A stretch of 64,000 nucleotides of DNA. It comes from Streptomyces hygroscopicus (GTDB lineage Bacteria > Actinomycetota > Actinomycetes > Streptomycetales > Streptomycetaceae). Position numbers and translations under genes: made by a program. Every line of letters starts with the position of its first letter. Position 1 is the stretch's first letter. The notes below the pieces were generated by a model. That model ran no database searches, was not told the origin of the DNA, and saw only the letters and a program-made list of their open reading frames with translations. Of this stretch, positions 27,128 to 35,294 are shown one piece after another. The stretch spans positions 1,922,001 through 1,986,000 of the forward strand of contig CP018627.1 in the NCBI GenBank assembly GCA_002021875.1, written 5' to 3'.

Positions 27128-27453
27128 CGGACCCAGCCCTCCGTACGCATCCGGCCGAGGAAGGCGGGCACGTCCTCGGCCACGGGCGCGCCGGGGAAGC
27201 GGCTCGTGAGCTCCGCCACGATGGCGTCGAGGTCGCGGGCGCCGTCGCAGAGCCGCAGGATCCGCGCGGCACTGCCCCGCAGCACCACCACCCGCTCGGG
27301 CAGCACCAGCAGCTCGGCGTCACGCACCCGGTCGTGGCGCAGGCTCACCGCGGGGGCCAGCGCGGGCCGCCATCCGGCCGGGGCGGGCGGAACGGGCGGG
27401 GTCTCCGGGGCGGGTGAGGTGTCCGGGGCGGGCGGGGTGTCGGCGGCGGTCAT
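27124..27453 (-). CDS. pqqD: PQQ peptide chaperone PqqD
   Basis: A 109-residue protein. The first ~30 residues are a Thr/Ala/Pro-rich linker (MTAADTPPAPDTSPAPETPP). The rest is the PqqD RiPP-recognition fold, with HDRVRDAELLVLPERVVVL, AARILRLCDGARDLDAIVAE and FLGRMRTEGWVR. PqqD binds PqqA and presents it to PqqE. The ATG overlaps the pqqC stop (ATGA). Usual PqqD length is about 90, so the N-terminal linker is an extension; a fusion of PqqD to PqqC, known in some bacteria, is not seen here. Confidence 0.93.
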   Translation of the reverse strand: MTAADTPPAPDTSPAPETPPVPPAPAGWRPALAPAVSLRHDRVRDAELLVLPERVVVLRGSAARILRLCDGARDLDAIVAELTSRFPGAPVAEDVPAFLGRMRTEGWVR

Positions 27454-28157
27454 GCCCCCTCCCCGGGGCCGTCCTTGGTGTCGGCGTGCTCGACCGCGTC
27501 CAGCAGCGACCACAGCACATCGCATTTGAAGGCGAGCGCCGCCACCGCGCGGTCCTCGTCCTCGGGGGTCCGCGCCCAGGTCAGGACCAGGTCGAGCGCC
27601 TCGGTGCTGTCCCGGCGTCCCTGGTCGACCCGGTTGCGGAAGTAGGCCAGGCCCTCGCGCTCGATCCAGGGGTAGTACCGCTCGAAGGCGTCGATACGGG
27701 TGAGCATGATGCCGGGCGCGGACAGCTCGGTGAGCGAGGCGGCGACGGCTTCCAGCGGGCCGCGCAACCGGCAGAAGTTGACATAGCCGTCGACCGCGAG
27801 CCGCACCCCGGGCACCACCTCGGCGCCGGACAGCAGCCGGTCCCGGTCCAGGCCGGCGGCCTCGCCTAGCCGCAGCCATCGCTCGATGCCGCCCTCGCCG
27901 TCGGCGGCGCCGTCGTGGTCCTGGATACGCCGCAGCCACATCCGGCGCAGCCGTGCGGTGTCGAGTTTGGCGGTGATCAGCGCGTCCTTGACGGGGATGT
28001 GGCGCTGGTAGTGGAAGCGGTTGAGGATCCAGCGGCGCAGTTCGGCGGGGGTGAGCTCGCCCGCGTGCATCCGTACGTTGAAGGGGTGGCGGTCGTGGTA
28101 GCGCTCCTGCGCGACCGCGCGCAGCCGCTCCTCAAGACGTGTCCGTGGGGTGCTCAC
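27450..28157 (-). CDS. pqqC: Pyrroloquinoline-quinone synthase PqqC
   Basis: A 235-residue helical oxidase of the TenA/haem-oxygenase-like fold. It carries out the final ring closure and eight-electron oxidation to PQQ without metal or added cofactor. Signatures are HPFNVRMHAGELTPAELRRW, NRFHYQRHIPVKDALI and WIEREGLAYFRNRVDQGRRD. The GTG start at 28157 overlaps the pqqB stop (GTGA) and the end overlaps pqqD, so the whole set is translationally coupled. Confidence 0.95.
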   Translation of the reverse strand: MSTPRTRLEERLRAVAQERYHDRHPFNVRMHAGELTPAELRRWILNRFHYQRHIPVKDALITAKLDTARLRRMWLRRIQDHDGAADGEGGIERWLRLGEAAGLDRDRLLSGAEVVPGVRLAVDGYVNFCRLRGPLEAVAASLTELSAPGIMLTRIDAFERYYPWIEREGLAYFRNRVDQGRRDSTEALDLVLTWARTPEDEDRAVAALAFKCDVLWSLLDAVEHADTKDGPGEGA

Positions 28158-29068
28158 AGGTCGATCACCATCCCGTCGGCGGCCACCTCGACGCCCAGCT
28201 CGCGCAGCACCGTGTGCTGGGGCGCGGCCGGGTCGTTGAGGGGGTTGGTGTTGTTGAGGTGGGTGTACAGGGTGCGCGCATGGAGTGCGGCGAGCCGCCG
28301 CGCCGTGCCGTCCGGTCCGTCGATCGGCAGATGCCCCATGGCGGTGGCGGTACGCGAGCCGAAGCCGCTGGTGAGGGGCTCGTTGTCGGACCAGAACGTG
28401 CCGTCGACGATGACGTGGTCGGCGCTCTCGGCGGCACGCTGGAAGGCGTCGGGCCAGGCGGCGAGCGCGGGGGCGTAGAGGAGGGTGCGGCCGGTGGTGC
28501 GGTCGGTCAGCCGCAGGGCGACCACCCAGGCGTCGTCGTCCGGGGCGTCGTCGCCCGGGGCGTCGAGTCCGGCCGCGTAGCGGGGGCGTTTGGCGGAGAC
28601 GGGGACGGCGCCGACGACGAGGCGGGAGTCCTCGGCGAGCGGCCGGTCCTCGGGACCGAGGGGACGCCAGTCCAGCCGGGCGTACGGGGTGAGGACCTCG
28701 CCCAGATGGAGTCCGGTCAGCAGGGCGTGCCGGACCGGGGCGGTGGCCACGATCTCGATGCCGTCCGCCTCGCGCAGCCGGGCGATGCCGAGGGTGTGGT
28801 CGAGTTCGGCGTCGGTGAGGATCACCCCGGCCAGCGGGGTCCGGCGCGGTTCGGGTCCGGGGTGCAACTCGGGGCAGTCCTCGACCTGTTCGCCGAGGTC
28901 GGGGGTGGCGTTGACCAGATACCAGCGGCCTTCGGCGGCCTGGACGGCGAGCGAGGCATGGCGGCGGCGCCACCCCGGGTGGGCGCGTGCCCCGGAGCAT
29001 CCGGGGCACGCGCAGTTCCACTGGGGTACGCCGCCACCCGCCGCGGTGCCGAGCACGCGCACGCGCAT
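28154..29068 (-). CDS. pqqB: PqqB, metallo-beta-lactamase-fold PQQ biosynthesis protein
   Basis: A 304-residue protein beginning MRVRVLGTAAGGGVPQWNCA, the PqqB hallmark, with a CACPGCSGAR zinc loop next. LVNATPDLGEQ, ILTDAELDHTLGI and the C-terminal THLNNTNPLNDP complete the family pattern. PqqB acts as an iron-dependent hydroxylase on the tyrosine-derived intermediate in current models. It starts ten bases after pqqA. Confidence 0.95.
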   Translation of the reverse strand: MRVRVLGTAAGGGVPQWNCACPGCSGARAHPGWRRRHASLAVQAAEGRWYLVNATPDLGEQVEDCPELHPGPEPRRTPLAGVILTDAELDHTLGIARLREADGIEIVATAPVRHALLTGLHLGEVLTPYARLDWRPLGPEDRPLAEDSRLVVGAVPVSAKRPRYAAGLDAPGDDAPDDDAWVVALRLTDRTTGRTLLYAPALAAWPDAFQRAAESADHVIVDGTFWSDNEPLTSGFGSRTATAMGHLPIDGPDGTARRLAALHARTLYTHLNNTNPLNDPAAPQHTVLRELGVEVAADGMVIDL

Positions 29069-29078
29069 GGCGGGGAGC

Positions 29079-29222
29079 TCAGCGGGCGTTCAGCGAGTAG
29101 GCGGTGACCTCCAGCGCGGTCTCCACGACCACGTAGTCGGGCGTCTGCCAGGCGGTTTCCCCGGCGTCCGTACGGGTCCGGTCCGTCGCCTCGGGAGCTG
29201 TGTGCGGTGTGGTGTCGTTCAT
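29079..29222 (-). CDS. pqqA: PQQ precursor peptide PqqA
   Basis: A 47-residue precursor. The core WQTPDYVVVETALEVTAYSL contains Glu38 and Tyr42 in the invariant ExxxY spacing; these two residues supply all the carbon and nitrogen of PQQ. PqqA is usually 22-30 residues, so this one has a ~20-residue Thr-rich N-terminal extension. GGAAGG is found upstream of the ATG. It is the first gene of the pqqABCDE run. The gap of 157 bases to the GH29 gene upstream on the same strand may hold the operon promoter. Confidence 0.93.
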   Translation of the reverse strand: MNDTTPHTAPEATDRTRTDAGETAWQTPDYVVVETALEVTAYSLNAR

Positions 29223-29379
29223 GGCTTCGACCTGCCTTCCATCTGGGTGGGGATTGGTCAACGGGACGGGACGGACCGTCAGTCGGGCCGTTGGTCGGCG
29301 GTCCGGATCCGCAGTGCCCCGCCGTCGGGGGTGGTGCTGTCGTCCGCGATGGTCGATGGCGTCGTCGTCGGGCACGGGG

Positions 29380-31173
29380 TCATGAGCCGCTGCCGGGGTA
29401 GGCGGTTCCGATGCGCACCTCGTCGAGCAGCAGCTTGCGGTAGTGCTTGGTGTCGGTGGCCGCCGCCCAGGTGCTGTTCACCGTGAGCCGGACATAGCGC
29501 TTGGTGGTGGCGGGGATGTCGATGAACGCCACCCCGCGGGCGCTGGGCAGCGTTCCGCTCGCCACCGGGCTGCCCCAGTCGCGCCCGTCGGCGGAGACCT
29601 GCACCTGGTAGTCGCGGATGCGGGCGGACTGCTCGGTGTCGGAGCGGGCGTAGGAGACCGACCACTCCCGCTGGTTCACCGCCAGATAGCGCAGGCTCTT
29701 GGCGGACCGCAGATCGAAGGTGACCGAGGCGGGCAGGGTGGTGCTGTTGTCCCAGTAGGTCTCCGGATCGCCGTCGAGCACGGCGGAGGCGGGGTGGCCG
29801 CTCGCGGAGACACTGGCGCTCGCGCTGACGGAACTGGCCGGAACGACGCCCTGGCGGCCGTCGGTGCGGACCGCGAGGACGGTGTCGTACGGATCCCAGG
29901 CGGTGATGCCGGAGATGGTGATCCTGCCGTCGCTCTGGCGGAAGTTCAGCTTCTTGCCGGTGCGGAAGTCGGTGACGCCGGTCGCCTTGTAGCCGTTGTC
30001 CCGCACGGTCAGCGTGGAGCCCGAGGGCCTGGTGAGGACGTGGACGAAGTGGCGGTCGGGGTCGGTCTTGCTCACCGTGGTCACCCCGTGGGCGCCGTCG
30101 TTCCAGGCGCCGGGCTGCAGTCCGCCGTAGGAGTAGCCACCGCCCTCGGTGCCGCCCAGCGACCCCCAGATCTTGTCGAGATAGCTCTTGGCGTAGTCGT
30201 TGAAGGCTTCCTGCTTGCTCGGGAACCGCCCGTTCACCTGGGCGGTTTCGGCCATGAGTGATTTGACGGAGGATCCGGAGTTGCTGATCAGCCGGCCGAG
30301 GGTGAGTCCGTGGTCCACCGCCGAGTCGGTGCCGCTGTACCACCAGGCCCCGCTGCTGGGCAGCTTGAAGCAGGCTTCGGTGAGTCGGGGCTGCGGGGTC
30401 CAGATGGCCTGGGGATAGTCGTAGGCCGGGGTCATCCCGGTCTTCTGCTCATTGCTGACCGTGTCCATGATCGGCGTGTCTTCGTTGTTGTTGCTCAGCA
30501 GCCAGCCGGGACGGTCGGCGCGGATCTTCTCGTAGAGCCCGTGGTCGATCCAGTAGTCGTTGTCGTTGTCGATCCAGAACCCGGACAACTCCGGGTACTT
30601 CCGCATCACTTCCACGAAGTTGTCGTAGGAGTATTCGCCGAAGCCGTCGCGCGTGGTCAGGTCGACGTCATGGCCCTTGTAGGCCGAGTAGGCCGCCGAG
30701 TCGAGCCATTCATGGCCGCCCTCGGCATGCCACTGCGGATCGTCGGTCATATAGAGCATGACCTTCAGCCCCTGGGCGTTCGCCGCGTCGATCAGCTCGC
30801 CGAGGAAGTCCCGCTTGGTGGAGCAGCTTCCGGGCACGGCGGACGGCCAGGCCCGGGCGTAGCCCAGACGGCTGTGGAAGGAGGCGAGCACCAGGTAGGA
30901 GGCGTGCAGCTTTTTGGCCTCGGCCACCCAGTAGTCGGCCTTCCAGCCGCCGTCGGTGACGGCCTTCTCCCAGGCGGAGCAGCTCGTGTAGCCGGGCGAG
31001 GTGCGCATGCCCCAGTGCAGGAAGAGGCCCGCCTGGGAGTCGCGCAGCCACTGCTGGCGGGGGTTGACCACATCGGCCCGCGCCGGGGCGGGGCCGGTCA
31101 GGGCGAGGGTGGCGACGAGCGACAGCACGGCTGCCAGCCAGGCGCCGAGGCGCCGGCGCGATCTGCGGCCCAT
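29380..31173 (-). CDS. Secreted alpha-L-fucosidase-type hydrolase (GH29) with F5/8-type C domain
   Basis: A 597-residue secreted protein. An Arg-rich signal peptide (MGRRSRRRLGAWLAAVLSLV) ends near PARAD. A GH29-like barrel follows, with WLRDSQAGLFLHWGMRTSPG, LVLASFHSRLGYARAW and ELSGFWIDNDNDYW (the Asp-containing strand where the GH29 nucleophile lies). A discoidin/F5-8-type carbohydrate-binding domain at ~460-597 contains ASAVLDGDPETYWDNS and YVRLTVNSTWA. The start at 31173 is preceded by GAAGGAG. It is upstream of pqqA on the same strand and could be co-transcribed with the pqq genes. GH29 assignment is by pattern; sugar specificity is untested. Confidence 0.82.
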   Translation of the reverse strand: MGRRSRRRLGAWLAAVLSLVATLALTGPAPARADVVNPRQQWLRDSQAGLFLHWGMRTSPGYTSCSAWEKAVTDGGWKADYWVAEAKKLHASYLVLASFHSRLGYARAWPSAVPGSCSTKRDFLGELIDAANAQGLKVMLYMTDDPQWHAEGGHEWLDSAAYSAYKGHDVDLTTRDGFGEYSYDNFVEVMRKYPELSGFWIDNDNDYWIDHGLYEKIRADRPGWLLSNNNEDTPIMDTVSNEQKTGMTPAYDYPQAIWTPQPRLTEACFKLPSSGAWWYSGTDSAVDHGLTLGRLISNSGSSVKSLMAETAQVNGRFPSKQEAFNDYAKSYLDKIWGSLGGTEGGGYSYGGLQPGAWNDGAHGVTTVSKTDPDRHFVHVLTRPSGSTLTVRDNGYKATGVTDFRTGKKLNFRQSDGRITISGITAWDPYDTVLAVRTDGRQGVVPASSVSASASVSASGHPASAVLDGDPETYWDNSTTLPASVTFDLRSAKSLRYLAVNQREWSVSYARSDTEQSARIRDYQVQVSADGRDWGSPVASGTLPSARGVAFIDIPATTKRYVRLTVNSTWAAATDTKHYRKLLLDEVRIGTAYPGSGS

Positions 31174-31372
31174 GAGGGCTCCTTCTCGAGGGCGTACGGT
31201 CATGTGCCGTTCTGTTGCAGCGTCACCGGCTGTTGGGGTCCGGTCAATAAGCGTGCGTCAAAAATCCTCCGACCTATCCGGCTGTACATTCCCTGTGCGA
31301 CACCAAGAAACAAGCGGAACCTGCTGGTAGTTGGCCACTTTTCGCCGACCGCCACCCACACCACCACCTCCT

Positions 31373-31384
31373 TGGTCCACACCA
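31373..31384. promoter_or_regulatory. Possible GntR/DasR-like half-palindrome
   Basis: TGGT-CCAC-ACCA lies in the divergent intergenic region of the GH29 and GH27 genes. It partly resembles dre sites bound by DasR (TGGTCTAGACCA), but the centre differs. The evidence is weak. Confidence 0.2.
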
Positions 31385-31452
31385 TTCCTTGACTCATCGC
31401 ACCACACCTCCTACCTTCCGCGATGCACTGTCCGCGCTCAAAGGAGATGATC

Positions 31453-32682
31453 ATGCAAAGATCCACACGATCCCGCGGTCTTCGCTCCTGCCTCGCGGCC
31501 GTCACCGCGGCCACCACGGTCGCCGCCGGCGCCCTCACCGTGAGCCTCACCACCGCGGCGCCGCAGGCCGTCGCGCTGGACAACGGCCTGGCCCGTACGC
31601 CCCCGATGGGCTTCAACAACTGGAACGCCACCCACTGCGACGCCTCGTTCAACGAGTCCATGGTCAAAGGCGTCGCCGACGCGTTCGTCTCGCTCGGCCT
31701 CAAGGACGTGGGCTACACCTACGTCAACATCGACGACTGCTGGGCCGAGCCGAGCCGGGACGCGAGCGGCAATCTGGTGCCCCACCACACCCGCTTCCCG
31801 AACGGCATCAAGGCCGTGGCGGACTATGTGCACGCCAAGGGGCTGAAATTCGGGATCTACACCAGCGCGGGCACCAAGACCTGCAACGCGGCGAACGGCT
31901 TCCCGGGCGGGCTGGACCACGAGAAGCAGGACGCCAAGCAGTTCGCCTCCTGGGGCGTGGACTACCTCAAGTACGACAACTGCAACAACCAGGGCGTCGA
32001 CGCCCAGCAGCGCTACCAGGCCATGCGCGACGCGCTCGCCGCCACCGGCCGCCCGATCCTCTACTCGCTGTGCGAATGGGGCCAGACCACGCCCAAGGTG
32101 TGGACCTGGGGCGAGCCGGTCGGCAACTCCTGGCGCACCACCGGCGACATCAGCGACAAGTGGTCCAGCATGATCGACAAGCTGCACATCAACGACGATC
32201 TGGCGCAGTACGCGGGCCCCGGCCACTGGAACGACCCCGACATGCTGGAGGTCGGCAACGGCGGGATGACGGCCACCGAGTACCGCACCCACTTCAGCCT
32301 GTGGGCGATGATGGCGGCGCCGCTGCTGATCGGCAGCGACATCCGGAACGCCTCCGCGACCACCCAGTCGATCCTGAAGAACACCGACATCATCGCGGTC
32401 GACCAGGACACTCTGGGCAAGCAGGCCACCATCGTCTCCTCCAGTGACGGGAAGACCGTGTACACCAAGCAACTGGCCAACGGCGACCGCGCGGTGGCGC
32501 TGCTCAACGAGAACTCGTCCAGCAAGACGATCTCGACGACGGCGAGCGCGATCGGCCTCGGCGGCTCGTCCTCGTACCGCCTGAAGGACCTGTGGTCGAA
32601 GGCCGCCTCCACCACGAGCGGCTCGATCAGCGCGTCGGTGCCCGCGCACGGCACGGTCGTCTACCGGGTCTCCCGCGGTTGA
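31453..32682 (+). CDS. Secreted alpha-galactosidase (GH27)
   Basis: A 409-residue secreted enzyme. The signal peptide runs to about PQAVALD. GH27 signatures are LARTPPMGFNNWNATHCD, VNIDDCWAEP, the catalytic nucleophile Asp175 in VDYLKYDNCNN, and the acid/base region GHWNDPDMLEVGNGGMT. It should release terminal alpha-D-galactose (or related alpha-linked sugars) from oligosaccharides with retention. A C-terminal beta domain (GDRAVALLNENSSSKTI) closes the protein. AAGGAG is placed for the ATG at 31453, not the ATG at 31447. The released aldose is a plausible substrate for the PQQ dehydrogenase encoded next. Confidence 0.94.
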   Translation: MQRSTRSRGLRSCLAAVTAATTVAAGALTVSLTTAAPQAVALDNGLARTPPMGFNNWNATHCDASFNESMVKGVADAFVSLGLKDVGYTYVNIDDCWAEPSRDASGNLVPHHTRFPNGIKAVADYVHAKGLKFGIYTSAGTKTCNAANGFPGGLDHEKQDAKQFASWGVDYLKYDNCNNQGVDAQQRYQAMRDALAATGRPILYSLCEWGQTTPKVWTWGEPVGNSWRTTGDISDKWSSMIDKLHINDDLAQYAGPGHWNDPDMLEVGNGGMTATEYRTHFSLWAMMAAPLLIGSDIRNASATTQSILKNTDIIAVDQDTLGKQATIVSSSDGKTVYTKQLANGDRAVALLNENSSSKTISTTASAIGLGGSSSYRLKDLWSKAASTTSGSISASVPAHGTVVYRVSRG

Positions 32683-32703
32683 CCGTGGCCGACCTGTTGA
32701 CGC

Positions 32704-32722
32704 GTTAGGAAGCCTTCCTTAC
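32704..32722. promoter_or_regulatory. 19-bp near-palindrome upstream of the PQQ sugar dehydrogenase operon
   Basis: GTTAGGAAG-C-CTTCCTTAC, with arms matching at eight of nine positions. It lies 42 bases ahead of the ATG at 32764 and just after the GH27 stop. Motifs of the form TTAGGAA/TTCCTAA are common ahead of secreted hydrolase genes in Streptomyces. It is probably an operator for the small gene and dehydrogenase. Confidence 0.5.
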
Positions 32723-32763
32723 AGTCCCCCCATGTGAACAAGGATCAGACAGGAGAATCCTTG

Positions 32764-32967
32764 ATGGAGCGTTCACCGCTCTTACCACGCACCGCCCTCG
32801 CTCTCGCGACCTCCGCCGCGAGGGCCGACTCGGACGCGTACGCCGACCGGTCGGTGACCACCGACGGCAGACGAGTCGCCTCGTACCAGCGCACCGGCCT
32901 CCGGACCACATACCTGCTCACCCGGAACTTCAAGGCATACAAGCTCCAGCAGGAGGGCGCGCGATGA
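32764..32967 (+). CDS. Small hypothetical protein (67 aa) coupled to PQQ sugar dehydrogenase
   Basis: AGGAG sits eight bases before the ATG, and the TGA overlaps the ATG of the dehydrogenase (ATGA), so the two genes should be translationally coupled. The product starts MERSPLLPRTALALATSAAR, a short hydrophobic N-terminus that is not a convincing signal peptide. It continues with a polar, Arg/Tyr-rich part (YLLTRNFKAYKLQQEGAR). I do not recognise it. It may be a leader-type coupler, a small accessory subunit, or the remnant of a larger gene. An in-frame GTG at 32734 would add ten residues. Confidence 0.45.
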   Translation: MERSPLLPRTALALATSAARADSDAYADRSVTTDGRRVASYQRTGLRTTYLLTRNFKAYKLQQEGAR

Positions 32968-34046
32968 AGAGCTATCGGAAGACCCTGGTGGCCGCGGCCG
33001 CCACCACCGCACTCACCGCGGGGCTGCTGCTCACCCAGACCGGCACCGGCAGCGCCGCGACCTCGGCGGCCGACTCGGCCCCCTCGGACATCAAGACCGT
33101 CTCGTCCGGCTGGTCGATCCCCTGGGGGCTGAGCTGGCTGCCCGACGGCTCGGCCCTGATCACCGAGCGGGATTCGTATCTCGTCTACAAGCTCACCCAG
33201 TCGGGCACCAGGACCAAGGTGGGCACCGTGCCCAATGTGGTGACCACCGGCGGTGAGGGCGGGCTGCTGGGCATCGCGGTCTCCCCGAACTGGAACAGCG
33301 ACCACGCCGTCTATCTGATGCACACCGCCTCCGACGGCAACCGCATCGCCCGGATGACCTACGACGGCTCCTCGCTCAGCGGCTACAAGGCGCTCGTCAC
33401 CGGCATCAAGAAGAACAAGTACCACAACGGCGGACGCCTGAAGTTCGGCCCGGACGGCTATCTGTACGCCACCACCGGGGAGGCCCAGACCCCCGATCTC
33501 GCCCAGGACAAGAACTCCCTGAACGGCAAGATCCTCCGGATGACCACGGACGGCAAGCCCGCCCCGGGCAATCCGTTCGGCACGCTCGTCTACTCCTACG
33601 GCCACCGCAATCCGCAGGGCATCACCTGGGATCCGCAGGGGAGGCTGTGGGAGGCCGAGTTCGGCGACAGCAAGTACGACGAGCTCAACCTCATCGAAGC
33701 GGGCAAGAACTACGGCTGGCCGATCTGTGAGGGCGAGTGCTCCACCTCGGGGATGACCAGCCCCAAGCGCCAGTGGGCGACCGGCGACGCCTCGCCCAGC
33801 GGGGTCACCTACGCCGATGGCGCGATGTACCTGGCGGCGCTGCGCGGTGAGCGGCTGTGGCGGATCCCGGTGGACGGTACGAGCGCGGGCACCCCCAAGG
33901 CGTACTACACCAGCTCCTACGGGCGGCTGCGCACCGTGGAGACCGTGCCGGGCAAGAACACGCTGTGGCTGTCCACGACCAACGCCGACAACAACGGCGG
34001 GGAGCCGGACGGTGCGGACAAGGTGTTCCAGGTCGAGTTGAAGTAG
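32964..34046 (+). CDS. Secreted PQQ-dependent aldose (sugar) dehydrogenase
   Basis: A 360-residue protein with a signal peptide (LVAAAATTALTAGLLLTQTG). A six-bladed propeller of the soluble quinoprotein glucose dehydrogenase/YliI group follows: SIPWGLSWLPDGSALITER, GGEGGLLGIAVSPNW, YHNGGRLKFGPDGYLYATTG, VYSYGHRNPQGITWDP and EFGDSKYDELNLIEAGKNYG. These include the conserved Arg and Asp residues that hold PQQ and calcium. It oxidises aldoses to lactones outside the membrane. AGGAGG precedes the start. The pqqABCDE operon 3.7 kb away can supply its cofactor, and GH27/GH29 enzymes next door can supply sugar. Confidence 0.92.
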   Translation: MKSYRKTLVAAAATTALTAGLLLTQTGTGSAATSAADSAPSDIKTVSSGWSIPWGLSWLPDGSALITERDSYLVYKLTQSGTRTKVGTVPNVVTTGGEGGLLGIAVSPNWNSDHAVYLMHTASDGNRIARMTYDGSSLSGYKALVTGIKKNKYHNGGRLKFGPDGYLYATTGEAQTPDLAQDKNSLNGKILRMTTDGKPAPGNPFGTLVYSYGHRNPQGITWDPQGRLWEAEFGDSKYDELNLIEAGKNYGWPICEGECSTSGMTSPKRQWATGDASPSGVTYADGAMYLAALRGERLWRIPVDGTSAGTPKAYYTSSYGRLRTVETVPGKNTLWLSTTNADNNGGEPDGADKVFQVELK

Positions 34047-34062
34047 CGCCTTCGCGGGTGAG

Positions 34063-34096
34063 CGTACGGGCGCGGTCCGCGGACCGCGCCCGTACG
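34063..34096. terminator. Bidirectional hairpin terminator
   Basis: A perfect inverted repeat with 16-bp arms (34063-34078 and 34081-34096; left arm CGTACGGGCGCGGTCC) between the converging dehydrogenase and GH105 genes. It is suited to stop both transcripts. Confidence 0.75.
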
Positions 34097-34121
34097 TCCG
34101 TGTCGCGCCCCTACGTCCGTG

Positions 34122-35267
34122 TCAGTGTGCGAGCCGCTCGTTCATGAGCAGGAAGGCGCCCAGACCGTGGAGGTCGTTCGTATTGCGCGGCCGGTTGAGG
34201 TAGTAGGCCAGGTCTCCGACGTTGGTGCCCTCGCTGATGTCGGAGATGTTCGTCAGCCCGTCGGAGCCGACCGACACCTTCCGCAGCACGCCCTGATAGC
34301 CCCTGCGCGCCGCCGAGGCGTAGCCGCCGCCGCTGATCCAGCCGTGTTTCAGGGCCGCGTGCAGCATCAGGGTGTACATGCTGGAGGCGGAGGTCTCGGT
34401 CCAGTTGCCGGGGTCGCTCGCCTTGTCGACGACCTGGAACCAGCGGCCGGTGGCCGAGTCCTGGTAGCGCGTGAAGCCCTTCGCCAAGTGCCGTACGTTG
34501 CCGATCAGTTCGGCGCGGCGCGGGTGGTTCGCGGGGAGCATTTCCAGCACCTCCACATGGGTCATCGCGGTCCAGCCGATGGCCCGTGCCCAGAAGTAGC
34601 CGGAGGTGCCGGTGGTGGCATCGGGCTTCCACGGGGCGTCGCCGTCCGCGTCAAAGGCGTGGTAGAGCAGCCCGTTGGACGCCTTGAGGTGGCGGAAGTA
34701 CACCGAGAGGTTCTTGGTGACCTCCTCGTACGCGTACGCCTGGTCGCCGTAGGCGATGCCGTAGCGCAGCAGGAAGGGCTGGGCCATGAAGACGCCGTCG
34801 CCCCACAGTTCGTTGGTCTTGCCGGTGGCGTGCCACATCCCGCCGTCGGCGGTGCGCGGATAGGTGGTGATCCGGTCCCGGATCTGGTCGGCGGCGGTCC
34901 GGTAGCGGGGGTCGCCGGTCTCCTGGTGGAGGATCAGCAGCAGATTGCCGGACTGCATCGCGTCGAGGTTGTCGAAGGTCCGGCTCATATGACCGTCGGC
35001 GTCGACGTAGTTGTCCACCCAGCGCTTGATGTACGCCAGGTACGAGGGCTCCTTGACCCGCTGGTAGACGCGGTGGGCGCCGAGCAGGAACAGCCCCCGG
35101 GTGTAGCCCCAGCCGCCGAGCGAGGCGGGGTCGGGGTAGCGGGCGATGGTGGAGTCCACCACCGCCCGGGACCAGTCGGCGGGCGCCGCGCCGGCGCCCG
35201 CCGTCGGGAGGAGAAGGCCGCCGGTGATGCCCAGTGTGCTCGTGAGCAGGGTTCTGCGACTGATCAC
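34122..35267 (-). CDS. Secreted glycoside hydrolase family 105/88 (unsaturated glycuronyl hydrolase type)
   Basis: A 381-residue protein with a Tat-type signal (MISRRTLLTSTLGITGG). An (alpha/alpha)6 barrel follows: GGWGYTRGLFLLGAHRVYQR, DNLDAMQSGNLLLILHQETG, ELWGDGVFMAQPFLLRYGIA, FWARAIGWTAMTHVEVLEML and NWTETSASSMYTLMLH. This is the YteR/GH105 pattern; such enzymes remove unsaturated galacturonyl residues from pectin lyase products by hydration of the double bond. The aspartate in WGDGVF is the likely acid. It converges on the PQQ dehydrogenase gene. Confidence 0.9.
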   Translation of the reverse strand: MISRRTLLTSTLGITGGLLLPTAGAGAAPADWSRAVVDSTIARYPDPASLGGWGYTRGLFLLGAHRVYQRVKEPSYLAYIKRWVDNYVDADGHMSRTFDNLDAMQSGNLLLILHQETGDPRYRTAADQIRDRITTYPRTADGGMWHATGKTNELWGDGVFMAQPFLLRYGIAYGDQAYAYEEVTKNLSVYFRHLKASNGLLYHAFDADGDAPWKPDATTGTSGYFWARAIGWTAMTHVEVLEMLPANHPRRAELIGNVRHLAKGFTRYQDSATGRWFQVVDKASDPGNWTETSASSMYTLMLHAALKHGWISGGGYASAARRGYQGVLRKVSVGSDGLTNISDISEGTNVGDLAYYLNRPRNTNDLHGLGAFLLMNERLAH

Positions 35268-35294
35268 TGGAATCTCCTTGGGTGTCAGGGCGCC

